From: an uncultured Selenomonadales bacterium
Lineage (GTDB): Bacteria; Bacillota; Negativicutes; Selenomonadales; Selenomonadaceae
Direction of reading: 5' to 3'
Assembly: GCA_937901445.1 (NCBI GenBank)
Contig: CALDHY010000051.1
Coordinates: 1 to 40,737, forward strand
Length of the DNA stretch: 40,737 bases
Shown here: positions 1 to 7,657 of the stretch, in pieces
How the letters are laid out: each line of letters starts with the position of its first letter
Position numbering within the stretch: position 1 is the stretch's first letter
Position numbers and translations under genes: made by a program
Notes under the pieces: generated by a model
Database searches by the model: none
The model's input: only the letters and a program-made list of their open reading frames with translations
Told to the model about the DNA's origin: nothing

Positions 1-396
1 TCCCGCCCCGAGCACGGCAGCCTCCCGCCCCGCAAGTTCCAAGCCTCGCTCTTTCAGCGGCAGCAGGAAGCCGGTCACATCCGTATTGTAACCTTTCAAA
101 TGTCCGTCTTCATTCACCACGGTATTTACCGCGCCGATGGCCTGGGCATCCCCATCAATTTCATCCAGCAGGGCCATGATAGCCTGCTTATGGGGAATGG
201 TCACGTTCCAGCCACAAAACTCTACGGCCCGCAATCCTGCGACAGCTTCTGCCAGCCGCTCCGGCCGGACAGGCATGGCGATGTAACTGTAATCTGCACC
301 TGCTGCGGCAATGGCCGCCTGTTGCATCCCTGGCGAAAGGGAATGGGCTATGGGCCAGCCCATCACCCCCAGATTTTTTGTCTTGCCGGTTATCAT
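1..396 (-). CDS. aroE: shikimate dehydrogenase, N-terminal part (runs off the window)
   Basis: Catalyses NADPH-dependent reduction of 3-dehydroshikimate to shikimate in aromatic amino acid synthesis, in the cytoplasm. The minus strand reads as the N-terminal ~130 residues. It begins MITGKTKNLGVMGWP, followed by the shikimate-binding SLSP motif, NVTIPHK with the catalytic lysine, AVNTVV, and NTDVTGF with the catalytic Asp. It ends in VLGAG, the start of the nucleotide-binding glycine loop; the rest lies beyond base 1. I chose the ATG at 396 because GAGGTG (408-403) precedes it by 6 nt; an in-frame ATG at 402 directly abuts that site. The ribosome-binding site overlaps the pncB stop codon, so aroE is probably translationally coupled behind pncB. 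Composition is GC-rich, like everything left of about 3.85 kb. Confidence 0.93.
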   Translation of the reverse strand, partial: MITGKTKNLGVMGWPIAHSLSPGMQQAAIAAAGADYSYIAMPVRPERLAEAVAGLRAVEFCGWNVTIPHKQAIMALLDEIDGDAQAIGAVNTVVNEDGHLKGYNTDVTGFLLPLKERGLELAGREAAVLGAG

Positions 397-406
397 ACCC
401 ATCACC

Positions 407-1864
407 TCAGCCATGCTGCTTGCGTGTCTCCGACAGGAGATCCATCTTCATCTCATAATAGTCAGGCGTCATATCCAAATAATGGCGGTGAGGATTCTCG
501 AAACGCTGCTCCTCTTCCCAGATTTCATGCTCCAACTGATGCTTCACATAATCCCGCAACTCCGACAGCGTAGGCAGTTCTTCCGTCCTTTTGCCGTCCT
601 GCACATAAAGCCTGCGGATATTTTTTGCCGTAAAGCCTTCAAACTGCCGATTCTTCCATGGCTTGCGGGGGTCCACATAACGGAAGGGCTTGGAAAAATC
701 AACTTCCTCGCCGCAAATAGCCAGCATATCCGCCACTGCGTGGCCGGAGCTGTCATAGATGCGATACAGATCCTTTAAGCCGGGATTCGTGATTTTCTCC
801 ACATTTTCCGATACCTTGATGCGCGGGGAAAATCTATCGTGCTCACCAACAGCCGCCAGCTTGTAGACCGCGCCAAAAACCGGCTCGGACTTGGCGGTAA
901 TCAGGCGCTCACCCACACCAAAGCTGTCAATGCAAGCCCCCTGGTTCAGGAGGGAAGCAATCGTGAATTCGTCGAGGGAATTCGACACGACAATCTTGCA
1001 GTCCTGAAGCCCCTCCGCATCCAGCATCTTACGCACCCGCTTAGAAAGGTAGGCCAGGTCACCGGAATCAATACGAATGCCTTTCAAGCGCTTGCCCATG
1101 GGTTCCAGCACTTCCCTGGCGACACGAATAGCATTGGGGATGCCGGAGTGGATGACATCATAGGTATCAACAAGCAAGACCGTTGCATCGGGATAATTTT
1201 CCGCGTAATGCTTGAAGGCTTCATATTCGTCGCCGTAGAACATCACCCAGCTATGAGCCATGGTGCCGCTGATGGGAATACCAAAAGCCTGGCCTGCAGA
1301 TACCGTGGCCGTACCCACCACGCCGCCGAGATATGCCGCCCGTGCGCCATAAGTCGCCGCATCCATATTATGGGCGCGGCGGGCACCGAAATCAGACACC
1401 GCCCGACCGGCTGCCGCCCTCACGATGCGACGTGCCTTCGTAGCAATCAATGATTGATGATTGATTTGGGCCAGAATGGCCGTCTCCACCAGTTGCGCGT
1501 CAATCAAAGAGCCCACCACGGTCAGGATTGGCTCATTGGGGTACATGATAGTACCTTCCGGCATAGCGTAGATATCACCATGGAAGCGGAAATCCTTCAA
1601 ATAAGCCAGAAACTCCTCCGAAAAGAGATTCTGCTCCCGGAAATACTCCACATCTGCGTCTGAAAAGCGCATATTCTCCACATACTCTATAACCTGCTCC
1701 AGCCCAGCGAAGATAGCAAAGCCGCCCTCATCCGGGTTCTGTCGGTAGAATACATCGAAAACAACCTTTGTCTCCGTGTCATGGTCGGCAAAATAGCCAT
1801 TCGCCATCGTCATCTCATAAAAATCCATCATCATCGTGATATTGCGCTTATCAAACTGGGTCAT
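407..1864 (-). CDS. pncB: nicotinate phosphoribosyltransferase
   Basis: Joins nicotinate to PRPP, with ATP, to make nicotinate mononucleotide for NAD salvage in the cytoplasm. The 485-residue protein fits the family length. Visible landmarks are the N-terminal DFYEMTMANGYF, GTMAHSW with the histidine (about residue 204) that is phosphorylated in this family, LLVDTYDV, and KGIRIDSGDLAYLS, the phosphate/ribose-binding strand. The open frame extends 27 codons further upstream, but ATG at 1864 (MTQFDKRN) is preceded by an AGGAG/AGAGGG purine tract and matches where homologues start. It appears to be the first gene of a minus-strand unit continuing into aroE. A long palindrome at 1946-1980 lies in the divergent spacer between it and the NifH-like gene. 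Confidence 0.95.
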   Translation of the reverse strand: MTQFDKRNITMMMDFYEMTMANGYFADHDTETKVVFDVFYRQNPDEGGFAIFAGLEQVIEYVENMRFSDADVEYFREQNLFSEEFLAYLKDFRFHGDIYAMPEGTIMYPNEPILTVVGSLIDAQLVETAILAQINHQSLIATKARRIVRAAAGRAVSDFGARRAHNMDAATYGARAAYLGGVVGTATVSAGQAFGIPISGTMAHSWVMFYGDEYEAFKHYAENYPDATVLLVDTYDVIHSGIPNAIRVAREVLEPMGKRLKGIRIDSGDLAYLSKRVRKMLDAEGLQDCKIVVSNSLDEFTIASLLNQGACIDSFGVGERLITAKSEPVFGAVYKLAAVGEHDRFSPRIKVSENVEKITNPGLKDLYRIYDSSGHAVADMLAICGEEVDFSKPFRYVDPRKPWKNRQFEGFTAKNIRRLYVQDGKRTEELPTLSELRDYVKHQLEHEIWEEEQRFENPHRHYLDMTPDYYEMKMDLLSETRKQHG

Positions 1865-1945
1865 AGCGGATTCCCTCTCTCCTGACTGGACTGGAAAAGC
1901 AAAATTAACTGTCAATATTATAACTCCGTTGTCCAGATTGAACAA

Positions 1946-1980
1946 TGGCGTTATATCGGGTCAGGCCCGATATAACGCCA
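1946..1980. promoter_or_regulatory. perfect 15-bp inverted repeat in divergent spacer, candidate operator
   Basis: TGGCGTTATATCGGG (1946-1960) and its exact reverse complement (1966-1980) are separated by 5 nt. It lies about 80 bp upstream of pncB and 105 bp upstream of the NifH-like gene. The CGTTATAT/ATATAACG half-sites resemble those of the molybdate regulator ModE, but the 13-nt gap between them is longer than the usual ModE arrangement, so that link is only suggestive. There is no T-run on either side, which argues against a terminator. Confidence 0.55.
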
Positions 1981-1989
1981 GGACGCATT

Positions 1990-2044
1990 GCGAAATCTTG
2001 AATCCCTTAAGGGACTAGCTTTCGCGTCGCAGTGGCGCTATAAT
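1990..2044 (+). promoter_or_regulatory. leader/promoter region of the NifH-like gene with second dyad
   Basis: GCGAAA (1990-1995) pairs with TTTCGC (2020-2025) around an inner 12-bp perfect palindrome TCCCTTAAGGGA (2003-2014). A TATAAT box lies at 2039-2044, but no convincing -35 element is placed 16-18 bp before it. That would suit a promoter needing an activator bound at one of the two dyads. This is inference from spacing only. Confidence 0.35.
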
Positions 2045-2083
2045 TACAATAAAAAATAATACAGATAAATAGGAGACTTATTT

Positions 2084-2830
2084 ATGAAAAAAATCGCCAT
2101 CTATGGCAAGGGCGGCATTGGTAAGTCCACCCTCACCAGCCACCTTGCCGCTGCCTTCGCCCTCAAGGGCCTGCGCGTTATCCAGATCGGCTGCGATCCC
2201 AAGGCAGACTCTACGCTGAATCTCCTGGGCGGCAGACCCCTGCTGCCCGTAATGAGCTATCTGCGCAAGCACGATCAGGAGCCAACCAGCCTGGAGGAAA
2301 TCTCCCGCCAGGGCTTCGGCGGCGTGCTCTGCATAGAAACAGGCGGCCCTACACCGGGGCTGGGCTGTGCAGGGCGGGGCATCATCGCCACCTTTACCCT
2401 GCTGGAGGAGCTGCAGCTTTTTAAAGTCTTCCAGCCCGATATCGTGCTCTATGATGTGCTGGGTGATGTGGTCTGCGGCGGCTTCGCCGCCCCCATCCGC
2501 GAGGGTTACGCCGAGGAGGTACTGATTGTGACTTCCGGCGAGAAGATGTCCCTCTACGCCGCTGAGAATATTGCAACTGCCGTGGACAACTTCGCTGACC
2601 GCGGCTATGCCAAATTGCGCGGAATTGTGCTGAACCGACGCAACGTGCCCGATGAAGAGCAAAAAGTCCGAGCTTTCGCCAGGAAGCGCGAACTGGAAAT
2701 CGTTGCAGACCTGCCCCGCAGCACAGACATTAACCGCTGCGAGGAGGAGGGGCGCACCACAATCGAAGCCGACCCGGCGCTGCCTATCAGCCAGAAATTT
2801 CTTAGCCTGGCAGAAAACCTATTGGAATAA
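2084..2830 (+). CDS. NifH-like iron-protein ATPase, orphan
   Basis: 248 residues, clearly of the NifH/BchL/CfbC family of homodimeric [4Fe-4S] ATPases that deliver electrons to a partner reductase. Seen in order: P-loop GKGGIGKST at residues 9-17, IGCDPKADST, Cys95 in GCAGRGI, and Cys131 in GDVVCGGF. The two cysteines match the cluster ligands Cys97 and Cys132 of nitrogenase Fe protein; the Arg of CAGRGI, the ADP-ribosylation site in NifH, is also present. It is shorter than a true NifH (about 275-295 residues). No nifD/nifK/nifE-like partner lies beside it: pncB is divergent on the left and mutL converges from the right. It is therefore more likely a NifH-like protein serving some other reductase than a nitrogenase component. 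AGGAG lies 8 nt before the ATG. The substrate cannot be inferred from this window. Confidence 0.88.
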   Translation: MKKIAIYGKGGIGKSTLTSHLAAAFALKGLRVIQIGCDPKADSTLNLLGGRPLLPVMSYLRKHDQEPTSLEEISRQGFGGVLCIETGGPTPGLGCAGRGIIATFTLLEELQLFKVFQPDIVLYDVLGDVVCGGFAAPIREGYAEEVLIVTSGEKMSLYAAENIATAVDNFADRGYAKLRGIVLNRRNVPDEEQKVRAFARKRELEIVADLPRSTDINRCEEEGRTTIEADPALPISQKFLSLAENLLE

Positions 2831-2862
2831 AGCAAAGTAGCGACAGTATCTTGATTTATAAG

Positions 2863-4716
2863 TTATAAACCAAAACCGGTGCGCTTGAACATTTTTGCCA
2901 GATCATCACTGCTGAATTTCAGGATGGTGGGACGGCCATGGGGACAGGTATAGGGGAAGGATGTGTTTATGAGCTCATCCAGCAGCATGCCCATCTGCTT
3001 CAGGTTCAGCACCTCACCTGCCTTGATAGCCGCACGGCAGGCGGTAGTAGCCAGCACGTGCTCGCGAATATCCCTGGCAGAAGCCGCGTGCATATCCCGC
3101 AGACCCGCCAAAATTTCGCGAATCAGTTCTTCCGCCTCGGAAACCGGTATATCAGCCGGCACTTCCATCAAGCGAAATTCACGCTTGCCTATCGGCTCCA
3201 GTTGAAAGCCCAGCTCCATGAACAATTCCTGATGCCTCATAACGAGTTCGCATTCCTTTTCGTCGAAAGGGAGAATCAGATGTACCAGCAACTGCTGGGC
3301 AGGAATCCTGTCTGCGGCTGCCGAGAGGCGATCGAACAGGATGCGCTCATGGGCGGCATGCTGATCGATGATATAAAGCTCCTCCTCATTCTGGGCAACT
3401 ATATAAGTGAGCGCCACCTGGCCTATGGGTAGCAGACCCCTTGCCAAAGTGCTGACTGCCTCCCCCGGCAGCGGCTCAGCCACCTGCACAGGCTGCGGCT
3501 CCTCCGGTATATAGCTGCTGCGTTCCTGCCGGATGACCCTTTGAGCATCGCGGAAGCTTACCTCCGGCTGCTCCTGGCAGCTCCAAGCAGAAGCACTGCC
3601 AGAGGAATTGAAGGAGGCAGACGCAGGCTTTGAAGCCGGTACGAAGTGCATCTGTTCCTGCTGCGGCGCGAAATGAGCACGGGGCTTTTCCACCACTGCC
3701 GCGAAATGCCCCAGGCTGCGTTCCCCCTCTGCGGGACGGATGGCATCCAGTACCGACTTGTAGACGGCCTTAAAGATGCGGCTCTCATCTTCAAACTTCA
3801 ATTCTGCCTTCTGCGGGTGTACGTTTACATCAATGGAAATTTGCGGCACTTCGATTTTTAACACGGCAAGAGGATAACCGCTTTTAGGTATAAGTGCGCG
3901 GTAGGATTCTTCCAACGCCTTTGAAATTGTGCGGTTGTTGACAACGCGCCCGTTAATTATAAAAGTTTGCCACGTGCGATAATTTTTCAAAAAATTTGGC
4001 TTGCCTATGTAGCCGCTAAGTTTAAAATCTTCGACGGCAAAATTTACTTCGATTAGCGAATTTGAAATTTCAGTGCCGTAAACGCCGGTAATAACGTCAA
4101 TCATTTTACCGTTGCCGGGCGTGGAAAGTGCGGGGTGGTTGTTGTTAATGAACTTGAAAGAAATTTCAGGGCGGCTTAGTGCAAGCTTAACAATGTATTC
4201 GTGAATTTTTCCGGATTCAGTTGCGGTTGCCTTCAAAAATTTCAGTCGCGCAGGCGTATTAAAAAATAAATCTTCGACAATAACAGTTGTACCGGCTTTG
4301 CAACCAATTTCGTGGCTGTCAATTAGTTTGCCGCCTTCGATTTTTAATTTTATACCGAGTTCAGAATCTGCGCGACGAGTTTGCAAAGTAAATTTTGAAA
4401 CTGAAGCGATAGTTGGTACAGCCTCACCGCGAAAACCGAGCGTAGAAATATTCAGCAAGTCTCTAACGTCAGAAAGTTTGCTTGTGGCGTGGCGTTTAAT
4501 CGCAAGCAGTGAATCTTCTTTTGACATACCGCCGCCGTCGTCAGTTACGCGCATTAAAGTTTTTCCGCCGTTCAAAATTTCAACTTCGATATGATTTGCG
4601 CTCGCGTCAATGGCGTTTTCAACAAGTTCCTTGACGCAAGAGGCGGGGCGTTCCACAACTTCACCGGCAGCAATTTTATTTATCGTGTTGTTATCCAGCA
4701 ACCGCACAATTCCCAA
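2863..4716 (-). CDS. mutL: DNA mismatch repair protein MutL with a composition break inside
   Basis: 617 residues. The GHKL ATPase half shows IAAGEVVERPASCVKELVEN, DDGGGM, RHATSK and GFRGEA. The middle has DVNVHPQKAELKF. The C-terminal half has DQHAAHERILFD, the metal-binding endonuclease motif with the usual last Glu replaced by Asp, and CPHGRP. It should nick the new strand during mismatch repair, as in most non-enteric bacteria. Start is TTG at 4716, after an AAAGGGG purine run about 11 nt upstream. The oddity is composition: the N-terminal half (4716 to about 3850) is AT-rich like the right of the window, while the C-terminal half (about 3800 to 2863) is GC-rich like the left. The reading frame crosses the switch intact at the conserved HPQK motif. 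No mutS is adjacent. Confidence 0.93.
   Translation of the reverse strand: MGIVRLLDNNTINKIAAGEVVERPASCVKELVENAIDASANHIEVEILNGGKTLMRVTDDGGGMSKEDSLLAIKRHATSKLSDVRDLLNISTLGFRGEAVPTIASVSKFTLQTRRADSELGIKLKIEGGKLIDSHEIGCKAGTTVIVEDLFFNTPARLKFLKATATESGKIHEYIVKLALSRPEISFKFINNNHPALSTPGNGKMIDVITGVYGTEISNSLIEVNFAVEDFKLSGYIGKPNFLKNYRTWQTFIINGRVVNNRTISKALEESYRALIPKSGYPLAVLKIEVPQISIDVNVHPQKAELKFEDESRIFKAVYKSVLDAIRPAEGERSLGHFAAVVEKPRAHFAPQQEQMHFVPASKPASASFNSSGSASAWSCQEQPEVSFRDAQRVIRQERSSYIPEEPQPVQVAEPLPGEAVSTLARGLLPIGQVALTYIVAQNEEELYIIDQHAAHERILFDRLSAAADRIPAQQLLVHLILPFDEKECELVMRHQELFMELGFQLEPIGKREFRLMEVPADIPVSEAEELIREILAGLRDMHAASARDIREHVLATTACRAAIKAGEVLNLKQMGMLLDELINTSFPYTCPHGRPTILKFSSDDLAKMFKRTGFGL
3790..3860. 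other. abrupt base-composition and codon-usage boundary inside mutL
   Basis: Left of about 3.79 kb, codons end mostly in G/C and no CTGCGCGA octamer occurs. Right of about 3.86 kb, the strand is full of AAATTT/TTTAAA runs with GGC/GCG islands. The change happens within a few tens of bases, at the codons for the conserved DVNVHPQKAELKF stretch. The frame stays open. Either homologous recombination or misassembly at a conserved k-mer would give this picture. Confidence 0.8.
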
Positions 4717-4749
4717 ATTGCAATTTCCCCTTTCAAAATTATTTCATAA

Positions 4750-4778
4750 ATTATAATTCAAAGTAGTTTTTATTTCAA
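4750..4778 (-). promoter_or_regulatory. promoter for mutL
   Basis: On the minus strand, TTGAAA (4778-4773) and TATAAT (4755-4750) are spaced by exactly 17 nt, and the mutL TTG start is about 34 nt beyond the -10 box. Confidence 0.65.
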
Positions 4779-4843
4779 TAAAATTAATGTGGCGGCAGTT
4801 TTCGCCGTATGTTACAATGAAAAAAATTTCGGAGGTGTTAAAA

Positions 4844-4921
4844 ATGTGGACAAAAAAATTAGCCGCAACGATTTTAGCGGCTGTAATCTATGTTTCAAAA
4901 TTTAAAAGTAAATCCCTGTAA
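4844..4921 (+). pseudogene. stub of a secreted-protein gene cut off by hsdS
   Basis: GGAGGTG (4831-4837) stands 6 nt before an ATG opening MWTKKLAATILAAVI, a typical start of a signal peptide (two lysines, then a hydrophobic run). Around 4886-4888 the sequence becomes the antisense of the hsdS 3' end, and the frame stops at 4919-4921 after ten unrelated residues. The ribosome-binding site is intact and there is a TACAAT box at 4813-4818. This suggests a once-functional secreted protein whose body was replaced when hsdS arrived. Its original function cannot be known from 14-15 residues. It could instead be a chance 25-codon ORF, but the placement of the Shine-Dalgarno sequence and hydrophobic core argues otherwise. 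Confidence 0.5.
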
Positions 4922-6060
4922 TATTCGTACTGCTTTTTTCGCGCCGCAATTTCGGCGGGTATACCTTCGCAAAGGTCGTTACAAAGTTTATCAAACTTAT
5001 CTAAAATTTCTACAATGCGTTCCTGCTCTTCAATCGGCGGCACGGGGATTTTAGCATTTGAAATATCGTCATTATACAGCCGCGCTATTGTTCCGCCCTT
5101 TGATACTTTCCAAGATATTTTCTGATACCAATAATAAAGAAATTTATTTAAAACTTTTGCTTCATCGTTTGCAACCCAAACTATATTTGAATCTTGAAAA
5201 TAAGCCGGTTCACCGTCAAAAATAACCGTTTTGCCGATTGTTCCTGCCGCCGAAATTAAAATATCGCCTTTGTTTGGATATGAATAATTTTTTCTGTACT
5301 TTTCGAAAAGTTCTCTTGAAATAAAAGCGTCTGCCGTTTTGCCGAAAGTCCCAATTTTATAAAATGGTATTTCGCCGCTGTCAGAGGTTTCATTTTTCAT
5401 TATTCGCTTGCACATTGAAACTTTTCCAATTTCGCCAAGTTTTATTATTGGCACGTTATCAAAAGTTAAAAGTTTGTCGCGGTAATATTCATACTGTTTT
5501 TTACGGAGTGTCAACTCTTCTGTAAGTAATGATATAAGTTCTGTGAATGTATCCAGTATACGCACAATTTCATTTTGAACGGGTAGCGGCGGGATTGGTA
5601 TTTTGAAATTTTTTATTTTACCGGAGTTGATATTATTTTGCGAACCTTCGCCCATAGATTTTAAAACTTTATAATTGGACGCCAAACAATAATAAACAAA
5701 TTTGTAGTCAGCAATTTTTTCATCAACTTGTAAATTACAACAAGCTTGATTTGTCGTTAAAGGAATTTTATTTACAGCAACTTTTCCAGTCGTTGCTCCA
5801 TACATCGCAACAATAACACAATTTGCAGGAATCCATTTGGCTGAAGAATTTTTTAAACCTTCTTCGGTTATTGTCATTGAAGTTTTAGTTATTTCATTCC
5901 AATCAATATCTTGAGTTCTTAACCACGAAATTTTTCCGTTGTAAAATTCTTTCACTGAAGATTTTGGCGTTCCGCCGGAAGAAATTTTTATACAAATTTT
6001 TTTAATAGGCAAAAATTCTACACCGTGCGGGCAAAATTCGGCGATTAACTCTTTCAGCAA
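4888..6060 (-). CDS. hsdS: type I restriction-modification specificity subunit, orphan
   Basis: 390 residues with the classic two-half HsdS layout. Target-recognition domain 1 ends in IPIPPLPVQNEIVRILD, followed by a helical spacer ending RKKQYEYYRDKLL. Domain 2 ends in IPVPPIEEQERIVEILD, followed by a spacer ending RKKQYEYYRDLLL. The subunit sets the bipartite DNA target of a HsdM2S methyltransferase or HsdR2M2S nuclease. Start chosen is TTG at 6060 because AGAGGTG (6073-6067) sits 6 nt upstream; an in-frame GTG at 6069 lies inside that Shine-Dalgarno sequence. No hsdM or hsdR is in the window, so it must work with a distant complex, be an allele-swapping cassette, or be dead. Its 3' end overruns the truncated secreted-protein stub. 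Confidence 0.9.
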   Translation of the reverse strand: MLKELIAEFCPHGVEFLPIKKICIKISSGGTPKSSVKEFYNGKISWLRTQDIDWNEITKTSMTITEEGLKNSSAKWIPANCVIVAMYGATTGKVAVNKIPLTTNQACCNLQVDEKIADYKFVYYCLASNYKVLKSMGEGSQNNINSGKIKNFKIPIPPLPVQNEIVRILDTFTELISLLTEELTLRKKQYEYYRDKLLTFDNVPIIKLGEIGKVSMCKRIMKNETSDSGEIPFYKIGTFGKTADAFISRELFEKYRKNYSYPNKGDILISAAGTIGKTVIFDGEPAYFQDSNIVWVANDEAKVLNKFLYYWYQKISWKVSKGGTIARLYNDDISNAKIPVPPIEEQERIVEILDKFDKLCNDLCEGIPAEIAARKKQYEYYRDLLLNFET

Positions 6061-6117
6061 GTGTATCACCTCTAAAAATTGTGATAAAGTATAAAATAAA
6101 ACCTGCGCGAGGGCAAT

Positions 6118-6147
6118 AAAAAAAGTCCGACAAATTTTTTGCCGGAC
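6118..6147 (-). terminator. intrinsic terminator of the HAD phosphatase gene
   Basis: On the minus strand the stem GTCCG/CGGAC (6147-6143 with 6129-6125) is followed by seven T residues (complement of 6124-6118), starting about 15 nt after the stop codon. Confidence 0.75.
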
Positions 6148-6161
6148 AAAGTTAAAAAAAA

Positions 6162-7241
6162 TTATTTTTCAAGTTTTACATTATCGCCGTAAATAGTTTT
6201 AAATTCATCGTGCATTGAAATTGTATGCCAGCCGCGCTTTTCGGCAAATGCTTTATCTTTAGCCGCTCTTTGAAGGTTGCCACGTTCGCGCTCCACGTCG
6301 TCACAAAGTACCATAAACGCCGCGCAGTTGTACTTGTTGTCTTGCAAAGTGTATTCAAACATCCCGCTGTCTCCCATAGAATTACCGAACGCCAAAACAG
6401 GCTTCTTGCCAATTTGATTTAAAATGGAAAAAATTTTTCTGGTCTTGCCGTTGTCAATCAGCGGCTCGCCGGAAATAACAATTTTTTCCTTGTATCTGTC
6501 ATAAAAATGAGCATCCGGCGTATCTTTTCCCATATGTGTCGAAGTGTAAACAAAATCTGAAACTATAATTCTGTCAGATTGAATTGGAATAACGCCCTCA
6601 ACAAGTGCACGCGTCGTATCGTTGCCGCACGCCGAATCAATATAAACTTTAAAACCGTTGTTGCTAAGGTACGAAATTATTTCAATCATTGGAAGGTAAA
6701 AAGCCTCGCCGCGCTTCAAATTTATAAAGCCGTCTTCATTTGTCTCCATAAAATTTCTTACGTAGGCTCGGTATTCTTCGGGCGTCATTCCTTCATAAGC
6801 TTTTGTAAGTTGTTGAAACAAAATTTTATTTTCAGCCGGTGTTATACCTGTTTTGTTATAAATTTTGGGCTTAATTTTTTCGGCGAATTTTACAATCTTT
6901 TTCGGTGCTTGATAAGTCGGATCCTCAAGCACGCGGTAGAAAAACATTGTTTCTTGAAAATAAAGCGGCGCGGTTTCACAATAAAAAGTGCCGTCCATGT
7001 CAAAAGTTGCAATTCTGTCTTCTTCAGGAATAAAATCAGGGCTGTTTGGATCTTTAGCCGCCTCGACGAACTCAATAATTTTCTGTTTCGTCGGTGAATC
7101 GTCATTCCAATATTTAAAATCGCTTGCAGTTTCAACTTTAATTGCGGCAACTTCAGCGCGGGTAGCCGCTTGACTTATTCCAAAACTGCCAATAGAAAAC
7201 ATTCCCGCCAAAACTACTGCCGCCAATTTTTTTAACTTCAT
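6162..7241 (-). CDS. secreted HAD-family phosphohydrolase
   Basis: 359 residues from ATG 7241, which has GGAGG 8 nt upstream; a longer frame to 7313 lacks such a site. Residues 1-25 are a signal peptide (KLKK, then a hydrophobic stretch, with likely cleavage at SQA-A). The mature part has all four HAD motifs: DMDGT at 81-85 with the nucleophile Asp81 and acid/base Asp83, VYIDSA as motif II, a lysine in the DRYKEKIVISG region, and GNSMGDSGMFEY as motif IV. It should be an extracytoplasmic phosphomonoesterase, similar in plan to secreted acid phosphatases; the substrate is unknown. It is a single-gene unit with its own terminator. The spacer upstream (7284-7291) carries one of the over-represented CTGCGCGA octamers, and the one downstream (6103-6110) carries another. 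Confidence 0.85.
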   Translation of the reverse strand: MKLKKLAAVVLAGMFSIGSFGISQAATRAEVAAIKVETASDFKYWNDDSPTKQKIIEFVEAAKDPNSPDFIPEEDRIATFDMDGTFYCETAPLYFQETMFFYRVLEDPTYQAPKKIVKFAEKIKPKIYNKTGITPAENKILFQQLTKAYEGMTPEEYRAYVRNFMETNEDGFINLKRGEAFYLPMIEIISYLSNNGFKVYIDSACGNDTTRALVEGVIPIQSDRIIVSDFVYTSTHMGKDTPDAHFYDRYKEKIVISGEPLIDNGKTRKIFSILNQIGKKPVLAFGNSMGDSGMFEYTLQDNKYNCAAFMVLCDDVERERGNLQRAAKDKAFAEKRGWHTISMHDEFKTIYGDNVKLEK

Positions 7242-7349
7242 TGACAAAACCTCCAAAAATTTTTGCAAATTATAAAATAAAATCTGCGCGAGTTCAATTC
7301 GACGCGGCGGCAAGTTTCATTTGAGATTCGCCCCAATTTGACATTGAAT

Positions 7350-7532
7350 TTAGCACGGGGATATTCCCGTAACTTTTCGCTGTAATTCTCTGTAGCGCAG
7401 GGTATTATTTTCACTTTCAGTCAAGTACCAAAGAATTGGAATTTTCAATTTTGAACAAAAAATTTCTACCGTGTACAAATTTGGGCATTTGTTATCGTAG
7501 ACGCTTTTATCGGCGTCAAATTTTTTTGCCAT
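7350..7532 (-). pseudogene. HxlR-family transcriptional regulator, truncated to its N-terminal part
   Basis: The 60 residues include CPNLYTVEIFCSKLKIPILW and TLRYRELQRKVTGIS, which match the first half of the HxlR winged-helix domain (Cys near the N-terminus, then LRYxELxRxxxGIS). A full HxlR protein has about 105-115 residues and continues with a recognition helix (ML..QLREL) that is missing here; the frame stops two codons after GIS and no other frame continues the domain before 7241. HxlR genes often sit divergent from the oxidoreductase they control. This fragment is divergent from the Old Yellow Enzyme gene, so that gene may have lost its local regulator. Confidence 0.65.
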
Positions 7533-7586
7533 AAAATCTACTCCATTACAAAGAAAAATATTGGTAAGCCATAAAATTTTGGCGTC

Positions 7587-7614
7587 TTGTTGAAATTTTT
7601 TTAATGATTATAAT
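7587..7614 (+). promoter_or_regulatory. promoter for the Old Yellow Enzyme gene
   Basis: TTGTTG (7587-7592) and TATAAT (7609-7614) are 16 nt apart, with the start codon about 43 nt beyond the -10 box. It lies in the spacer between this gene and the HxlR fragment. Confidence 0.5.
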
Positions 7615-7657
7615 TTAGCTAAAAAAATTTGTAAAGAATTTTGGAGAGTGATTTAAA

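Noticed and set aside
839..1453. 204-codon plus-strand frame opposite pncB
   Set aside because: No recognisable domain or ribosome-binding site; pncB on the minus strand explains the sequence fully.
2078..2662. 194-codon minus-strand frame opposite the NifH-like gene
   Set aside because: The plus strand has a complete family signature; the antisense frame is a by-product of GC-rich codons.
2084..2830. Evidence for nitrogen fixation
   Set aside because: One NifH-like gene alone, shorter than NifH and without nifDKENB neighbours, does not support it.
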